DNA of 64,000 nucleotides, from the NCBI RefSeq assembly GCF_012276695.1, contig NZ_CP038852.1, positions 558,001-622,000 on the forward strand. Direction: 5' to 3'. How positions within the stretch are numbered: the first letter of the stretch is position 1; every line of letters starts with the position of its first letter. The notes beneath the pieces were generated by a model. The model had not been told where the DNA came from and searched no databases. It saw only the letters and a list, made by a program, of their open reading frames with translations. The position numbers and the translations under genes were made by a program. Source of the stretch: Candidatus Pelagibacter giovannonii. Lineage in GTDB: Bacteria; Pseudomonadota; Alphaproteobacteria; Pelagibacterales; Pelagibacteraceae. Of the stretch, positions 36,191 to 46,482 are shown piece after piece.

Positions 36191-37326
36191 TTTAAAGTTT
36201 TTTCTATCGCACTAAAAGAATGTTTAGTTGAATATAATTTATTTTTTATTTCAATGTTTTTTTTAAGTTTAGAAGAATCTAACTTAATCAAATTTAATAT
36301 TTTATTTAATGAGCTATTTGTATAATGCGTTTTGATAATAACACCTGTTTTAAAATCATCGATTAGATCTTTTCTAGAGCCACACTTGTTTGTAACAATG
36401 CATGGTTTATTCATTGTAAATGCTTCATTTACTACAAGACCCCAAGTTTCATATTTTGAAGGTAAAAATAAAAGATCACAAAGTTTGTAATAATTGGCAA
36501 TTTCTATTTGGTTTTTAAAACCAATAATTTTTACATTATTTATTTTTTCTTTTTTTATTTTTTCTTTTATACTTTTTAAAAGTGGCCCATCACCAACTAT
36601 CAAAAATTTACATTTTATTTGTATTTTTTTAGCATATTCAATAAATAAAAATGGATTTTTTCTATCTATAAGCTTACCAACAAATAAGATAATTTTTTCA
36701 TTGTTACATAAGTTAATTTTTTTTTTTATAATCTTAATTTTATTTATATCTACTGATGATTTAAAAAAATCCTTATCCACAAAATAAGGTGTAAAAATTA
36801 ATTTAGAACTACTTACTCCATAATATCTATAAAAATTCTTATTAAGTCTGCCAATATAGAAAATTTTATCAAATAGTTTAAAAAATAAATTAAAAAGTAA
36901 CTTCTTAATAAATTTATTTAGAAATGTATTCTTTCTTTCTAGATTATTTTCTGATCTCAAATAAATTGGGATACCCATCCTCAAAGAGATGATGATTGCC
37001 TGTAGATAAATCAATTTGTTCCAGCCAAGTATCAATACCTTGTCTATTTTTTCTTCAATAAATTTTTTTTTTAATTGAGAGAAACTCAACCAAAAAGAAT
37101 CAACATCTTTTTCTTTTTTTGAGAAAAAAAATTTGTATCCTTTTAATATTCTGATATTCCAGTTTATTAATTTATTAAACTCTAGATCCTTTTTTGTTGA
37201 TATGTATCCATGCTTTGAGCCAAAAAAAACTGTTACATTTAAAAATTTTGATTTATTTAATTTTTGAAATAATGGCACTTGGTATTGAATTGGATGTGAT
37301 GTTATAATAGCTAAATTTTTTTTCAT
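36187..37326 (-). CDS. Family 4 glycosyltransferase
   Basis: 379 aa. LAIITSHPIQYQVPLFQKL is a frequent GT4 N-terminus; KIILFVGKLIDRKNPFLFIEYA, FLIVGDGPLLKSIKEKI and LLFLPSKYETWGLVVNEAFTMNKPCIVTNKCG complete the donor-binding half. Its ATG overlaps the true stop of the upstream gene (ATGA, 37323-37326). Confidence 0.9.
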   Translation of the reverse strand: MKKNLAIITSHPIQYQVPLFQKLNKSKFLNVTVFFGSKHGYISTKKDLEFNKLINWNIRILKGYKFFFSKKEKDVDSFWLSFSQLKKKFIEEKIDKVLILGWNKLIYLQAIIISLRMGIPIYLRSENNLERKNTFLNKFIKKLLFNLFFKLFDKIFYIGRLNKNFYRYYGVSSSKLIFTPYFVDKDFFKSSVDINKIKIIKKKINLCNNEKIILFVGKLIDRKNPFLFIEYAKKIQIKCKFLIVGDGPLLKSIKEKIKKEKINNVKIIGFKNQIEIANYYKLCDLLFLPSKYETWGLVVNEAFTMNKPCIVTNKCGSRKDLIDDFKTGVIIKTHYTNSSLNKILNLIKLDSSKLKKNIEIKNKLYSTKHSFSAIEKTLK

Positions 37327-38494
37327 TTTTTTAAAATCGTGTCATACGTTTTTAGTACTTCTGAGCCATAATTATCCCAGGAAAAAAACTTAATGCTTTT
37401 TTTTGAGAATTTTTTCCCATTTCTCTTAGTTCATCTCGGTTATTATAAAGATATAAAATTTTATTCTTTAAATATTCAATATTTCGGATTGGTATAATAT
37501 ATCCATTATGGCCTTCCTCGATCAACTCTCTTCCTCCAGAATTTTCCGTACTAATTAATGCTAACCCACAAGCCATTGCTTGCACCTGGACCATTGCCAA
37601 ACCCTCTTCAATAGAACATGTTATGAAAAGATCTGAATTCGCATAATAATTATTTAACTCTGATTGACTTTTTGCTGAATGGTAAGTTACATTTTTATGA
37701 TCTAAAAATTTGCTAATTTTTTTTTTAATATTATTTTCTATATCTCCTACTAGTATTAACTCTGAATTTTTTAGATTAAGTTTACAAAATGCACCTAGTA
37801 AATAAATTATTCCTTTTCTTACTGATAGTGAACCGGTATAAATTATTCTAAACTTAGGATCTTTATCATTTAATTTCTTATTATTTGACTTAAACATTTT
37901 TAAATCAACACCATAAGGCACTTTGGAAACTTTAGAAGAATGAAAACCTCTTTTAATAAAAGTATCTTTAGCAAATTGGCTAGGGACCATTATGTGGTCT
38001 GCAATTTCATATTCTTGTTTTTCTATATCTATATTCTTCTTTGTTGGTAAAAGTGGTTTTAATCCAATTAAATTATATTCCTCTTTTAATATTTCATATT
38101 GATGAAGTATATGGGAAGAACCTCTTTCTAATACTTTCAAACAATTAAAACTCATTGCTTTCTTAAAACTTTCTAGGCTAAATCCTGACCAACCCAGAAG
38201 TATATCTATTTCATTATATGCAATTAATTCACAAGCCCTTTTTCTAAAATATTTTGAAGAAAAATCATTTATATTAAATAAACTATTTAAAAAATCTATT
38301 TTACCAAATGACCTATTAATTAATTCTTTTGAAATAATCGATTGAACTTTTTCTAAATTAATCTTTTTATAATTTTTTTTTATATAGGATTTTGGATAAG
38401 AGGTAATTAATGTTTCAAGAACCTGTTTTTCATTAAGATATTGGGCTAAATCAAATGCATGAAACCTACCACCTACAACTATTGATATTTTCAT
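37323..38494 (-). CDS. Family 4 glycosyltransferase, C-terminal frameshift
   Basis: GRFHAFDLAQYL at the N-terminus, IIYTGSLSVRKGIIYLLGAF, DLFITCSIEEGLAMVQVQAMACGLALISTENSGGRELI with both retaining glutamates. The raw frame ends at 37352 with an odd tail (PGIIMAQKY). Adding one base to the A7 run 37382-37388 gives SWDNYGSEVLKTYDTILKK and a TGA that overlaps the next ATG, the normal family ending and spacing. Probably functional either way, since the catalytic core is intact. Confidence 0.85.
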
Positions 38495-39189
38495 TTTTGA
38501 TATTGTCCATAACGCTTATTTTTTCCATTTTTCCTTTCATAGTGAAATTTAATTAAACTATTATCTAAAATAATTTTTTTATTTATTAAGTGAGAATAGT
38601 AATAAAGTTTACATATAAATTCTATTGCAACAGAATTTTCTATTGTCGTTTTTATATTTTCACCCCAGGATAACACTCCATGACTTCTCAATAGGATGCC
38701 AGGTGGGAAATGTTTTTCTTTATCAAGTCTTTTTTTAATACTTAAAAATATCTTATCATCATATTCTTTATTATTTTTTAGCTTGAACGCTTCACTAAGT
38801 GGTAATGATTTGTTAAAAAAATCAGCATGTGTTGTGCCTATGCATTTAGGCTCTACTTTTATCTGTGATAGAATTGTGGCAAAGCATGAGTGGTTGTGAA
38901 TTATCGAATTAATCTTTTTGTATTGATTATAAATTCTTATATGCATGTTTATGTCAACACTTGGGTTTAAATCTTTATTAAAAACAATTTTATATGAATT
39001 ATTTTTTTCAAATTTTACTCCTACAATATTTTTACTACTTACTTTTTCAGGAGTGATACCAGAAGCCTTAATATAAATAATATTTTTTTTTCTATCTATT
39101 ACACTTCCATTTCCAAAATTTAATACTGATAATTTATTAATGAATAGTGATTTATTAAGATTAACAGTTTCTATTATTTTTTTATTCAT
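38491..39189 (-). CDS. Class II aldolase/adducin family protein
   Basis: 232 aa. VDINMHIRIYNQYKKINSIIHNHSCFATIL supplies the first zinc histidines (HNH), TTHADFF and LLRSHGVLSWG the third. IYIKASGITPE is the phosphate-binding loop region. Relatives are fuculose-1-P or rhamnulose-1-P aldolases, ribulose-5-P 4-epimerase and methylthioribulose-1-P dehydratase. Placed among an isomerase, kinase and nucleotidyltransferase, it probably makes or trims a phosphorylated sugar. Reaction unknown. Confidence 0.83.
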   Translation of the reverse strand: MNKKIIETVNLNKSLFINKLSVLNFGNGSVIDRKKNIIYIKASGITPEKVSSKNIVGVKFEKNNSYKIVFNKDLNPSVDINMHIRIYNQYKKINSIIHNHSCFATILSQIKVEPKCIGTTHADFFNKSLPLSEAFKLKNNKEYDDKIFLSIKKRLDKEKHFPPGILLRSHGVLSWGENIKTTIENSVAIEFICKLYYYSHLINKKIILDNSLIKFHYERKNGKNKRYGQYQK

Positions 39190-39888
39190 TTAATTAGTTT
39201 TAAATTTATATGTTTTGCCATCATGCACAATTATTGAGTCTGTATCGTCATCTCTATTACTCATTTCTATAATTATAGTATTTTTTTTTGCCATCCTCAT
39301 GTGCATTGTTCCAGGCATCATAGTAAATATATTATTTTTTTTTAATTTAGTAATTTTTTGTTTTGCTCTTGAATATCTCAAGCCTATATCAAGTTCACCC
39401 TCATATATGTAATAAGATTCTTGTTTTTTGATATGAAATTCCATACTACTTTGTGTATTTTGTTTCATAAAAATTTCTTTAGCACATGAATTATTTTTAT
39501 TAAATAAATTACAAATAGATCCCCAATATTTCTTTTTTTGAACAACTATTAATTTTTTTGTTGATATTTTTTTTTTTAAATTTTTTACAACTATCAAATC
39601 GTTCAACAGAATGTCTTTGTTAAAAAAAATGAAATAATTTTTTTTTTCACATAGGGACAAATAATCTTTTCCAGAGTAGATTATTTTTAATTTTTTTTTA
39701 AACTGTTCCTCAGATATAAAGAAAAAATTTTTAATTGGCATTTTTAGAATCTGTTTTTTTTTTGACCTTACAATTATAAAACTATAGTTAGATTCGTTAA
39801 AAATTTCTTTTATTTCTAAATTTGATTTTTCAAATTTAAAAGGTTGTTTTTTTATTAAATTGATATCTTTAAATTTTTTACCGTACAT
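39190..39888 (-). CDS. Cupin-domain protein with unknown N-terminal half
   Basis: 232 aa. The C-terminal ~100 residues form a cupin: SSMEFHIKKQESYYIYEGELDIG, then NNIFTMMPGTMHMRMA, where His and Glu are likely metal ligands. The first ~120 residues match nothing I recognise. The TAA of the upstream kinase overlaps this ATG (TAATG). One added base would instead fuse the two, and the first residues MYGKKFKDINLI would fit as the missing end of a PfkB domain, so the start is uncertain. Possibly a sugar isomerase/epimerase of the same pathway. Confidence 0.65.
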   Translation of the reverse strand: MYGKKFKDINLIKKQPFKFEKSNLEIKEIFNESNYSFIIVRSKKKQILKMPIKNFFFISEEQFKKKLKIIYSGKDYLSLCEKKNYFIFFNKDILLNDLIVVKNLKKKISTKKLIVVQKKKYWGSICNLFNKNNSCAKEIFMKQNTQSSMEFHIKKQESYYIYEGELDIGLRYSRAKQKITKLKKNNIFTMMPGTMHMRMAKKNTIIIEMSNRDDDTDSIIVHDGKTYKFKTN

Positions 39889-40707
39889 TATGAAATCGCA
39901 AATTTATTACAAAAAATTAATTTTTTTTTAAAGTTTTTTTCATTATTTTTGATGACTAATGCTGCAAGAAATTTATCACCAGCACCAATTATATTTTTTC
40001 TATTTTTAATAGGTTTAATTTTCAAAAATTCATTATTTACTGTCAAACATACACATCCATCTTTGTCTTGTTTTAAAACTATATTTTTAGCATTTAATTT
40101 TTTTTTTAAACTAATTAAAGCATTTATCTTATTATAGTTTTTAATTTTAAAATAACCCAAATATTGTCTATACTCATCTCTATTCATTAAAAAATAATCA
40201 GTATTTTTTGGTATATAAGTATTTGAGGCTATTTTTATATGTTGGGCATCATAATAAATTATAATTGAGTATAATTTTGCATAACTAATTAATTTTTTTA
40301 TAATATTTTTTTTATTAAGCCATAATTATGATCTGATATAACTAAAATCTTCGATTCAGATAATTTTTTTAATAAAATTTTAAAATAATTTTTTTCTAAA
40401 ATTATTTTTTTTTGATCTGAAATATTATTTATTTGAAAAATATTTTTTTTTTATACCAATATCTATATTTAATAATTGTTGAGTTGCTTATATTATAATA
40501 ATTTTTATTTTTAGGTTTATAATTGTTTGAAAAAAAAAAGGTTTTTTTTTGAGTATTTAATATTTTATATAGATTACTTGCACCACCATAATTTATTACA
40601 TTTTTATTAAATATATATTTACTTCTTTTGGTATGGCTGCTTACTTCTTTACTTTTCAATAAAATATCAAAATCAAGTATTGTTTCACCTAATAACAATA
40701 TGCTCAT
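39888..40707 (-). pseudogene. PfkB-family kinase related to HldE N-domain (RfaE1), two frameshifts
   Basis: Three segments join: 40707-40453 (ILLLGETILDFD, NYGGASNLYKIL, STIIKYRYWY), 40442-40314 (NIFQINNISDQ...KILVISDHNYGLIKK) and 40305-39888 (YYDAQHIKIA, NTDYFLMNRDEYR, NIVLKQDKDGC, IIGAGDKFLAAL). GAGD is the PfkB catalytic motif, and the Arg plus ISDHNYG segment resemble heptose-7-phosphate kinase HldE. Breaks are T10 40443-40452 and T8 40306-40313; one base in each restores the frame. Immediately downstream of the RpiB-nucleotidyltransferase gene. Confidence 0.75.
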
Positions 40708-40708
40708 C

Positions 40709-41554
40709 TTATTTTTCTTGCATTTTTTTGATGGTCCTTGTCGTTGAGTAACCCTTTGTCTTTTTTATAATTTTAATTTTTACAGAATCTGGCACCTGAT
40801 CTCTTTTTCTAACTATACTCTCTGGGTAATCTGAGCCTCTGACAAGTATATCAGGTTTTATAAGTCTTATCACTTTGCTTAAATTTGATTCACTAAACAC
40901 TACCACCTCATCAACCATACCTAAACTCAAAAGTGTTCTCTTTCTTAACGATTCAGGATTAATTGGTCTATTTTTTCCTTTAATAATTTTTGTTGATTTG
41001 TCTGAATTGATAGCAACAACTAATTTTTTGCCTAATTTTTTTGAATGTTCTAAAAGATCAATGTGGCCTGCATGCAAAATATCAAAAACACCATTAACTA
41101 AAACAATTTTACAATTATTTTTTTCTATTTTATCAACTCTTTTTACGTGTCTTCCTCCATCAAATTTTGATTTTAACCAAATCTTTAAAATTTCTAAATT
41201 TTGATTATTAGTATTAATCCACGCACCTAGACAAATTATATTTGAGTTATTATGCCTTCTGCTCATCTCTGCTGTAAGCTTATTATGTGCAAGAATAGAT
41301 TTAATATTTCTAATTTTATTAGAGGTTATTGACATACCAGCTCCAGTGCCACAAATCAATATACCTCTATTTACATTTGGGTATTTAGATACATTGATAC
41401 CCACTTGTTTTGCAAAATCTGTATAATCTACCTTTTCTTTATCCTCAAAATTTCCAAAATCAATTATGTGAAAAAATTTATCAAATTTTTTCACAATAAA
41501 GTCTTTGAGAGCTTTTCCATTATGGTCAGAAGCAATAAGAAGTTGTTTTTTCAT
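40709..41554 (-). CDS. Fusion of RpiB-type sugar-phosphate isomerase and HldE C-type nucleotidyltransferase
   Basis: 281 aa, two domains. Residues ~1-140 are RpiB/LacAB: IASDHNGKALKDF, VDYTDFAKQVG, ILICGTGAGMSITSNKI and HNNSNIICLGAW. Residues ~145-281 are a cytidylyltransferase-like domain: VNGVFDILHAGHIDLLEHSKKLG (the HxGH motif), INSDKSTKIIKGKNRPI, DILVRGSDY and GYSTTRTIKKM, closest to the RfaE2 half of HldE. Inferred role: isomerise a sugar phosphate and later activate it with a nucleotide, with the PfkB kinase next door acting between. The fusion is unusual. Confidence 0.88.
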   Translation of the reverse strand: MKKQLLIASDHNGKALKDFIVKKFDKFFHIIDFGNFEDKEKVDYTDFAKQVGINVSKYPNVNRGILICGTGAGMSITSNKIRNIKSILAHNKLTAEMSRRHNNSNIICLGAWINTNNQNLEILKIWLKSKFDGGRHVKRVDKIEKNNCKIVLVNGVFDILHAGHIDLLEHSKKLGKKLVVAINSDKSTKIIKGKNRPINPESLRKRTLLSLGMVDEVVVFSESNLSKVIRLIKPDILVRGSDYPESIVRKRDQVPDSVKIKIIKKTKGYSTTRTIKKMQEK

Positions 41555-41591
41555 GTTTATTTTATGTTTAAAAATTTATATACAAACTATA

Positions 41592-42554
41592 TTGAAAAAT
41601 ATACTTATATATCGTACTGGAAGCTTAGGAGATACAATTGTAGCCTTACCAGCATTGCAAATCATTAGAAATAAAAATCCTAATAGTAAAATTTATTATC
41701 TACACATTAAAAATCATGATTTGAGCTCAGTTAGTCCTGTTAAAATTTTTAAAGATTTACAATTAATAGACCGGTTCATAGAAATGGATAATATAAATTC
41801 TCTTGAAGGATTTTATACTTCTTTTAAAATATTAAAAAAAATAAAAATTAAAAAACTATATTATCTAAATGAGGATAGGCCAATAAACAAAAAAATAAGA
41901 GATTTTATTTTTTTTAAAATACTGCTAAATTTTAAAATTTTAGGCTTATCAATTTTTAGTAATAATAATTGCTTCTATGAAGGCTATTATCTTGCTAACA
42001 AAATTCAAAAAACTTCATTTAAAAATTTACTTTCAATTAATGAATTATTGAGAAAAAAATTTAAAGAAAGCATTAAGTTAGATAATTTTTTTAAGTTAAG
42101 AAATTATATTACAATTAGCCCAGGAGGTAGAATTCCTTCTAAAAGATGGAAAATAAGCAATTGGAAGACTTTAATAAAAAAGATTATTTCGAAAAATAAG
42201 AATATTAAGATTATAATTTTAGGTACAAAAAAAGACAAATACCAAAATTATGAGATAAGTAAAATATTTAAGAATAATGTATTAAACTTTACTGGCAAAA
42301 CATCATTTAAGAAACTAACATATATTTTGAATTTTACAAACTTGCACATTTGTCACGATGATGGAACAATGCATTTATCTATTCTTTTAAACAAAAAAGT
42401 ATTATCAATTTTTCATAATATAGATTTTAAAAAAAAATGGTTTCAAGGTCACAATAAAAAACACTTACAATTATATAGTTTGTATGGCATAGAGAGTATT
42501 AAAGTTGAAAAAGTTATGCAGAATTTCTCTAAACTAAAAAAAATTAAAATATGA
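41592..42554 (+). CDS. Family 9 glycosyltransferase (heptosyltransferase-like)
   Basis: 320 aa. Starts LKNILIYRTGSLGDTIVALPALQII, the GT9 N-terminus, if TTG 41592 is used; ATG 41553 would add 13 residues and share CATG with the divergent isomerase start. Later motifs: ISPGGRIPSKRWKISNWKTL (the KxW region), IIILGTKKD, NFTGKTSFKKLTYIL and CHDDGTMHLSILLNKKVLSIF. GT9 enzymes use ADP-heptose or related donors, fitting the neighbouring HldE-like genes. Confidence 0.86.
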   Translation: MKNILIYRTGSLGDTIVALPALQIIRNKNPNSKIYYLHIKNHDLSSVSPVKIFKDLQLIDRFIEMDNINSLEGFYTSFKILKKIKIKKLYYLNEDRPINKKIRDFIFFKILLNFKILGLSIFSNNNCFYEGYYLANKIQKTSFKNLLSINELLRKKFKESIKLDNFFKLRNYITISPGGRIPSKRWKISNWKTLIKKIISKNKNIKIIILGTKKDKYQNYEISKIFKNNVLNFTGKTSFKKLTYILNFTNLHICHDDGTMHLSILLNKKVLSIFHNIDFKKKWFQGHNKKHLQLYSLYGIESIKVEKVMQNFSKLKKIKI

Positions 42555-44023
42555 AAAATTTACAAACAGAAATATTAATTGTAGGAGCAGGTCCTTCTGG
42601 ATTAACTGCAGGATTTAAATTAATTGATAAAAAAGAATTTGTAATTATTGAAAAAAGCCCCAACTATGTTGGTGGCATATCAAGAACAGAGAAGTATAAA
42701 AATTTTAAATTTGATATTGGGGGGCACAGATTTTTCAGTAAATCTAAAGAAATTAATAAACTTTGGGACCAAATTCTACCGCATGATATTATATTAAGAA
42801 AAAGATCATCAAGAATTCTTTTTAAAAATAAATTTTATAGCTATCCTCTTAAACCATTTCAGGCTTTATTAAATTTAGGATTGATTGAAAGTATTTTAGT
42901 TGTTTTGTCATACATAAAAGCAAAAACAATTAAAAATAAAAATATTAATAGTTATCAAGATTGGGTTATTGATAAATTTGGAAAAAGATTATTCGAAAAT
43001 TTTTTTGAAACATATACTGAAAAAGTATGGGGCATGAAATGCAATGAAATTTCATCTGACTGGGCAGCTCAAAGAATAAAGGGGCTTGATCTTAAAAAAT
43101 TAATAATTAATTCTTTATTTAAGAAAAAAGATAAAAAGATTAAAACTTTAATTGGGGAATTCAAATATCCTAGAAAAGGACCCGGTATGCTTTGGGAAGC
43201 TGCTAAAGACAAAATTATAGAAAATGATAAAAAGATTTTTATGAATGCTGACGCTTATGAATATGAATATTCAGATAAACATAAAGTTTGGAAAGTTAAG
43301 TGTAAAATTAATAATGAGGATTATGAAATAACCTGTAAACAAATAATTAATTCTGCGCCATTAAAAGAGGTTGTTAACAATATTAAGCCAAGTCTAAAAA
43401 TAAAAGATGATGCCAAACTTTTGAAATATAGAGACTTTATTACTGTTGCCGTCATATTAGATTATAAATTAGATATTGAAGATAACTGGATATATCTTCA
43501 TGATCCAGACATTAAGGCCGGTAGGTTGCAAAATTTTGCCTCATGGTCTCCAGAAATGATTGACCAAAGTAGAGAATGCGCCTGCATCGGATTAGAATAT
43601 TTTTGTAATGAAGGTGATAATTTTTGGTCTTCTAACGATGATGAAATTTTAAAGATTGCAACAAAAGACTTAGAAAAAATTTCAATAATTGATACAAATA
43701 AAATTTCTGATTTTAAAGTTGTAAGGCAAGAAAAAGCATATCCTGTTTATGATGAAAATTATAAAAATTCAGTTTCTAATATTATCAATGAATTAACTTC
43801 AAAATACGAAACTATGCATATGGTTGGTAGAAATGGTATGCACAAATATAATAATCAAGATCATGCTATGATGAGTTCAATTTTAACTGTTAAAAATATT
43901 TTAAATAATAATAAAGAGAATGATCCTTGGATGATAAATATTGATGCTGAATATCATGAAGAAAAAAAAGATCAGATAGAGGCTTTAAAAAGTTTAAGAG
44001 AGTATCCAAAAAAAATTAGTTAA
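42551..44023 (+). CDS. FAD-dependent oxidoreductase, UDP-galactopyranose-mutase-like / amine oxidase family
   Basis: 490 aa. ILIVGAGPSGLTAGFKL is the dinucleotide-binding motif; FDIGGHRFFSKS, SYPLKPFQAL, WVIDKFGKRLFENFFETYTEKVWG and MHMVGRNGMHKYNNQDHAM are characteristic of a family found in polysaccharide loci and often labelled protoporphyrinogen-oxidase-like. Likely acts on a nucleotide sugar or glycolipid; reaction not settled. Overlaps the GT9 gene by 4 bp. Its stop overlaps the convergent membrane gene by 8 bp. Confidence 0.82.
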   Translation: MKNLQTEILIVGAGPSGLTAGFKLIDKKEFVIIEKSPNYVGGISRTEKYKNFKFDIGGHRFFSKSKEINKLWDQILPHDIILRKRSSRILFKNKFYSYPLKPFQALLNLGLIESILVVLSYIKAKTIKNKNINSYQDWVIDKFGKRLFENFFETYTEKVWGMKCNEISSDWAAQRIKGLDLKKLIINSLFKKKDKKIKTLIGEFKYPRKGPGMLWEAAKDKIIENDKKIFMNADAYEYEYSDKHKVWKVKCKINNEDYEITCKQIINSAPLKEVVNNIKPSLKIKDDAKLLKYRDFITVAVILDYKLDIEDNWIYLHDPDIKAGRLQNFASWSPEMIDQSRECACIGLEYFCNEGDNFWSSNDDEILKIATKDLEKISIIDTNKISDFKVVRQEKAYPVYDENYKNSVSNIINELTSKYETMHMVGRNGMHKYNNQDHAMMSSILTVKNILNNNKENDPWMINIDAEYHEEKKDQIEALKSLREYPKKIS

Positions 44024-45730
44024 ATTTATACATTGTGTGATTAATATTATCAAAAATTATTTGATAAGAATTTTTATTAGAGGATAAAATTTCTGATGTT
44101 AAATCATTGCATATACCTTTAGGGTTCTTGGAATATAAAAAAAGAGAATTACTGAGCTGTGTTTCTAATTTTGTACAATCAATTAAAATTATTCTTTTTT
44201 CAACATTGGGTAAAAAAGCGAAGTTATAATCATCAATATAAATTTTAATATTTATATTTTTTTTTAAATTTTTATAAATTAAAATATTTGTTTCTAAATT
44301 ATTGCCTCTAAGCATTTGTTTTTTAATATTCTTATCAATCAAATAATCTCTATCTCTTTTATTGTTCACAAAATTAACAGCAAAAAAAGATACTATAATT
44401 AAAAATAAAGACCCAAGACAAATAGTATATCTTAAATTAATCTTATTTTTTATTAAGTCATAAAAATTTATTAATCCAATAGACAGTACGTATGACATCG
44501 CAGGTATAGCAATTGCTAAATTTCTATTATCATTTCCAAATAACAATGACCAAATTAAAAAGTAGGGAATAACTAAAAGAAATAAAATTATTCTACTATA
44601 AAAATTTTTAATGGAAAATAAAAATAGAAATAAAAAAATTAAATAAAAAGGTCCAAATGCATAGTTTAAACCTCTTTTTAGTTTAAAGATATTATTACCT
44701 TGAACCTGACTAATTAGTGCCCTTACATTAGAACTTTCATTGGATTCTATATAATAACCATAAATTTTGTAAATGTACCAAGTGGCAGAAAATAAAAAGG
44801 TTAAAAAAATTAGCTTAATATAAAAAGAAAATTGAATTTCTTTTTTTTCTCTTATAAAGAAAAAAAATAAAATTAAAGGCGTGATAGCTGTAAAAAGAAT
44901 ACCAGTTTGTTTAGTAACAGCAGGGGTTGCAATTACAAGTGATAATAAGAGCAAATCATAAAAATTGATTTTTTTGTTACGTATTAAAATAAAATAATAA
45001 CCCAAAGAAAAAGTTATATAAACAAGGATTGGGTCCACATAACCAATGTATAAAGAATAATGTCTAAAAATATAAAAAATTAGTAATAAAGAAAACAAAA
45101 ATGTAAAAAATAAATGCAAGAAATGATTAGGTAACAAATTCTTTAATCTAAAATAAACTATAAACATCCATAATGGATAAATTACACAAACTATTCTTGC
45201 AAAAAATTCAATTTCATAAGTATCTAGTATTAAATAAGTTATAGCTCCTAAAATTGGGTACGCTAAAGGATAATCTCCTGATTTAGGAATTCTGTTGTTA
45301 TAAATTTCTTTTGACCATTCATTCCACATCATCACAGGATCTCCAAGATGCACAACTTCACCAATAGTATTTATAGCTAACAGAGTAAATAATATTAAAA
45401 ATCCATAAATAAAAATTTCAAAGAAGTATAAATTAACCTTATAATTAATTTTTTTTGAGTATTTAAAATTTTTATCAGGTCAAAAGTAATTTTTTTTTTA
45501 TAGAAAAATAAAATTATTAAAACTTCAATAATAATCACTAAAATTAAATTATTAAAATTGAATTGTTCAATAATTACTAAAAATGATACAATTATATAGT
45601 TTATGATTAAACTTATTAAAGGGGATAAAATTATTTTATCTTTTATTTCAAGTGATTTTGAAAAACCCAAGACAACTAAACCAGGTAAAAACCAACATTG
45701 TAATAAACTTAATATACCAAGAAATAACAT
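44016..45730 (-). pseudogene. Multi-pass membrane protein (GT39-like), one frameshift
   Basis: First frame from ATG 45730 (MLFLGILSLLQCWFLPGLVVLGFSKS), second frame open from about 45448 through INTIGEVVHLGDPVMMWNEWSKE to 44016, together ~571 aa with a dozen helices. DPVMMWNEWSKEIYNNRIP resembles the acidic periplasmic loop of lipid-linked-sugar glycosyltransferases. The break is at T8 45449-45456; nine bases restore the frame. A TATAAT-like box on the minus strand lies just upstream of the start. Function beyond 'membrane sugar transferase-like' is not supported. Confidence 0.72.
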
Positions 45731-45787
45731 CTAATGTTTATTATTATATAATTTAATTATTAAAAAATATATGATTAAAAAATAAAA

Positions 45788-46474
45788 CTATTTAGTTAAA
45801 ATTAAAAGTGAAAATCCACCTAAAAAGTTTACAGCTAAATCTCTGTTAACGAAAAATATCAATTTTCTAATTGTGGCTATTAATTTTTGAGCCCAACTTC
45901 CTCTCGTATATATGTTTTCATTAAATGTATAAAAATAATCAACAACTTTGAAATTTAATTTTTGTAAATCATGTAAAATTAATTCTTTATTATAAAAATG
46001 TAGATGACCAACTTCCTTTCTTGCTTTTAAAAGCACAGATTTTCTAAAAATTGAATTTATGGATAAATCTAATGGAATATGTAAAATTTGATATTTAGAT
46101 GTTTTTTTAATCTCTCTCAAAAATTTATAAGGATTTTCTACATGTTCTAATACGTCTGCACATAAAATAATATCAAAAGTTTTTTTTTTATTTAGAATTT
46201 TATTATAATATTTGACATTTTTTAACTTTTTGTCACTCATTGAATATGCTTTTCTTGAAATTTCATATCCATAAAAAAACTTATTTTTATATTTTTTTGA
46301 TAGATAGACAAGAATTTTACCCGCTCCACACCCAACTTCACAGAAATTTTTAAATTGTAATTTATTCTTTTTTATTATCTTTTTTATTTCTAAGAATTTA
46401 AAATATGAATCATTTATGTGCCATTCTGGATTATATTCCAAATATTCTTTTTCATAAAAAATTTTGCTTTCCAC
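45788..46474 (-). CDS. Class I SAM-dependent methyltransferase
   Basis: 228 aa. NFCEVGCGAGKILVYLSKKY (motif I), FYGYEIS, DIILCADVLEHVENPYKFLREI and ILHIPLDLSINS. Typical of the Methyltransf_11/23 proteins that decorate surface glycans. Lies 8 bp downstream of another methyltransferase gene. Confidence 0.85.
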   Translation of the reverse strand: MESKIFYEKEYLEYNPEWHINDSYFKFLEIKKIIKKNKLQFKNFCEVGCGAGKILVYLSKKYKNKFFYGYEISRKAYSMSDKKLKNVKYYNKILNKKKTFDIILCADVLEHVENPYKFLREIKKTSKYQILHIPLDLSINSIFRKSVLLKARKEVGHLHFYNKELILHDLQKLNFKVVDYFYTFNENIYTRGSWAQKLIATIRKLIFFVNRDLAVNFLGGFSLLILTK

Positions 46475-46482
46475 TTAGAGTC

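Noticed and set aside
40188..40428. Apparent 240-bp gap between two short frames
   Set aside because: It encodes the middle of the PfkB kinase (ISDHNYG segment) in shifted frames; no separate RNA gene needed.
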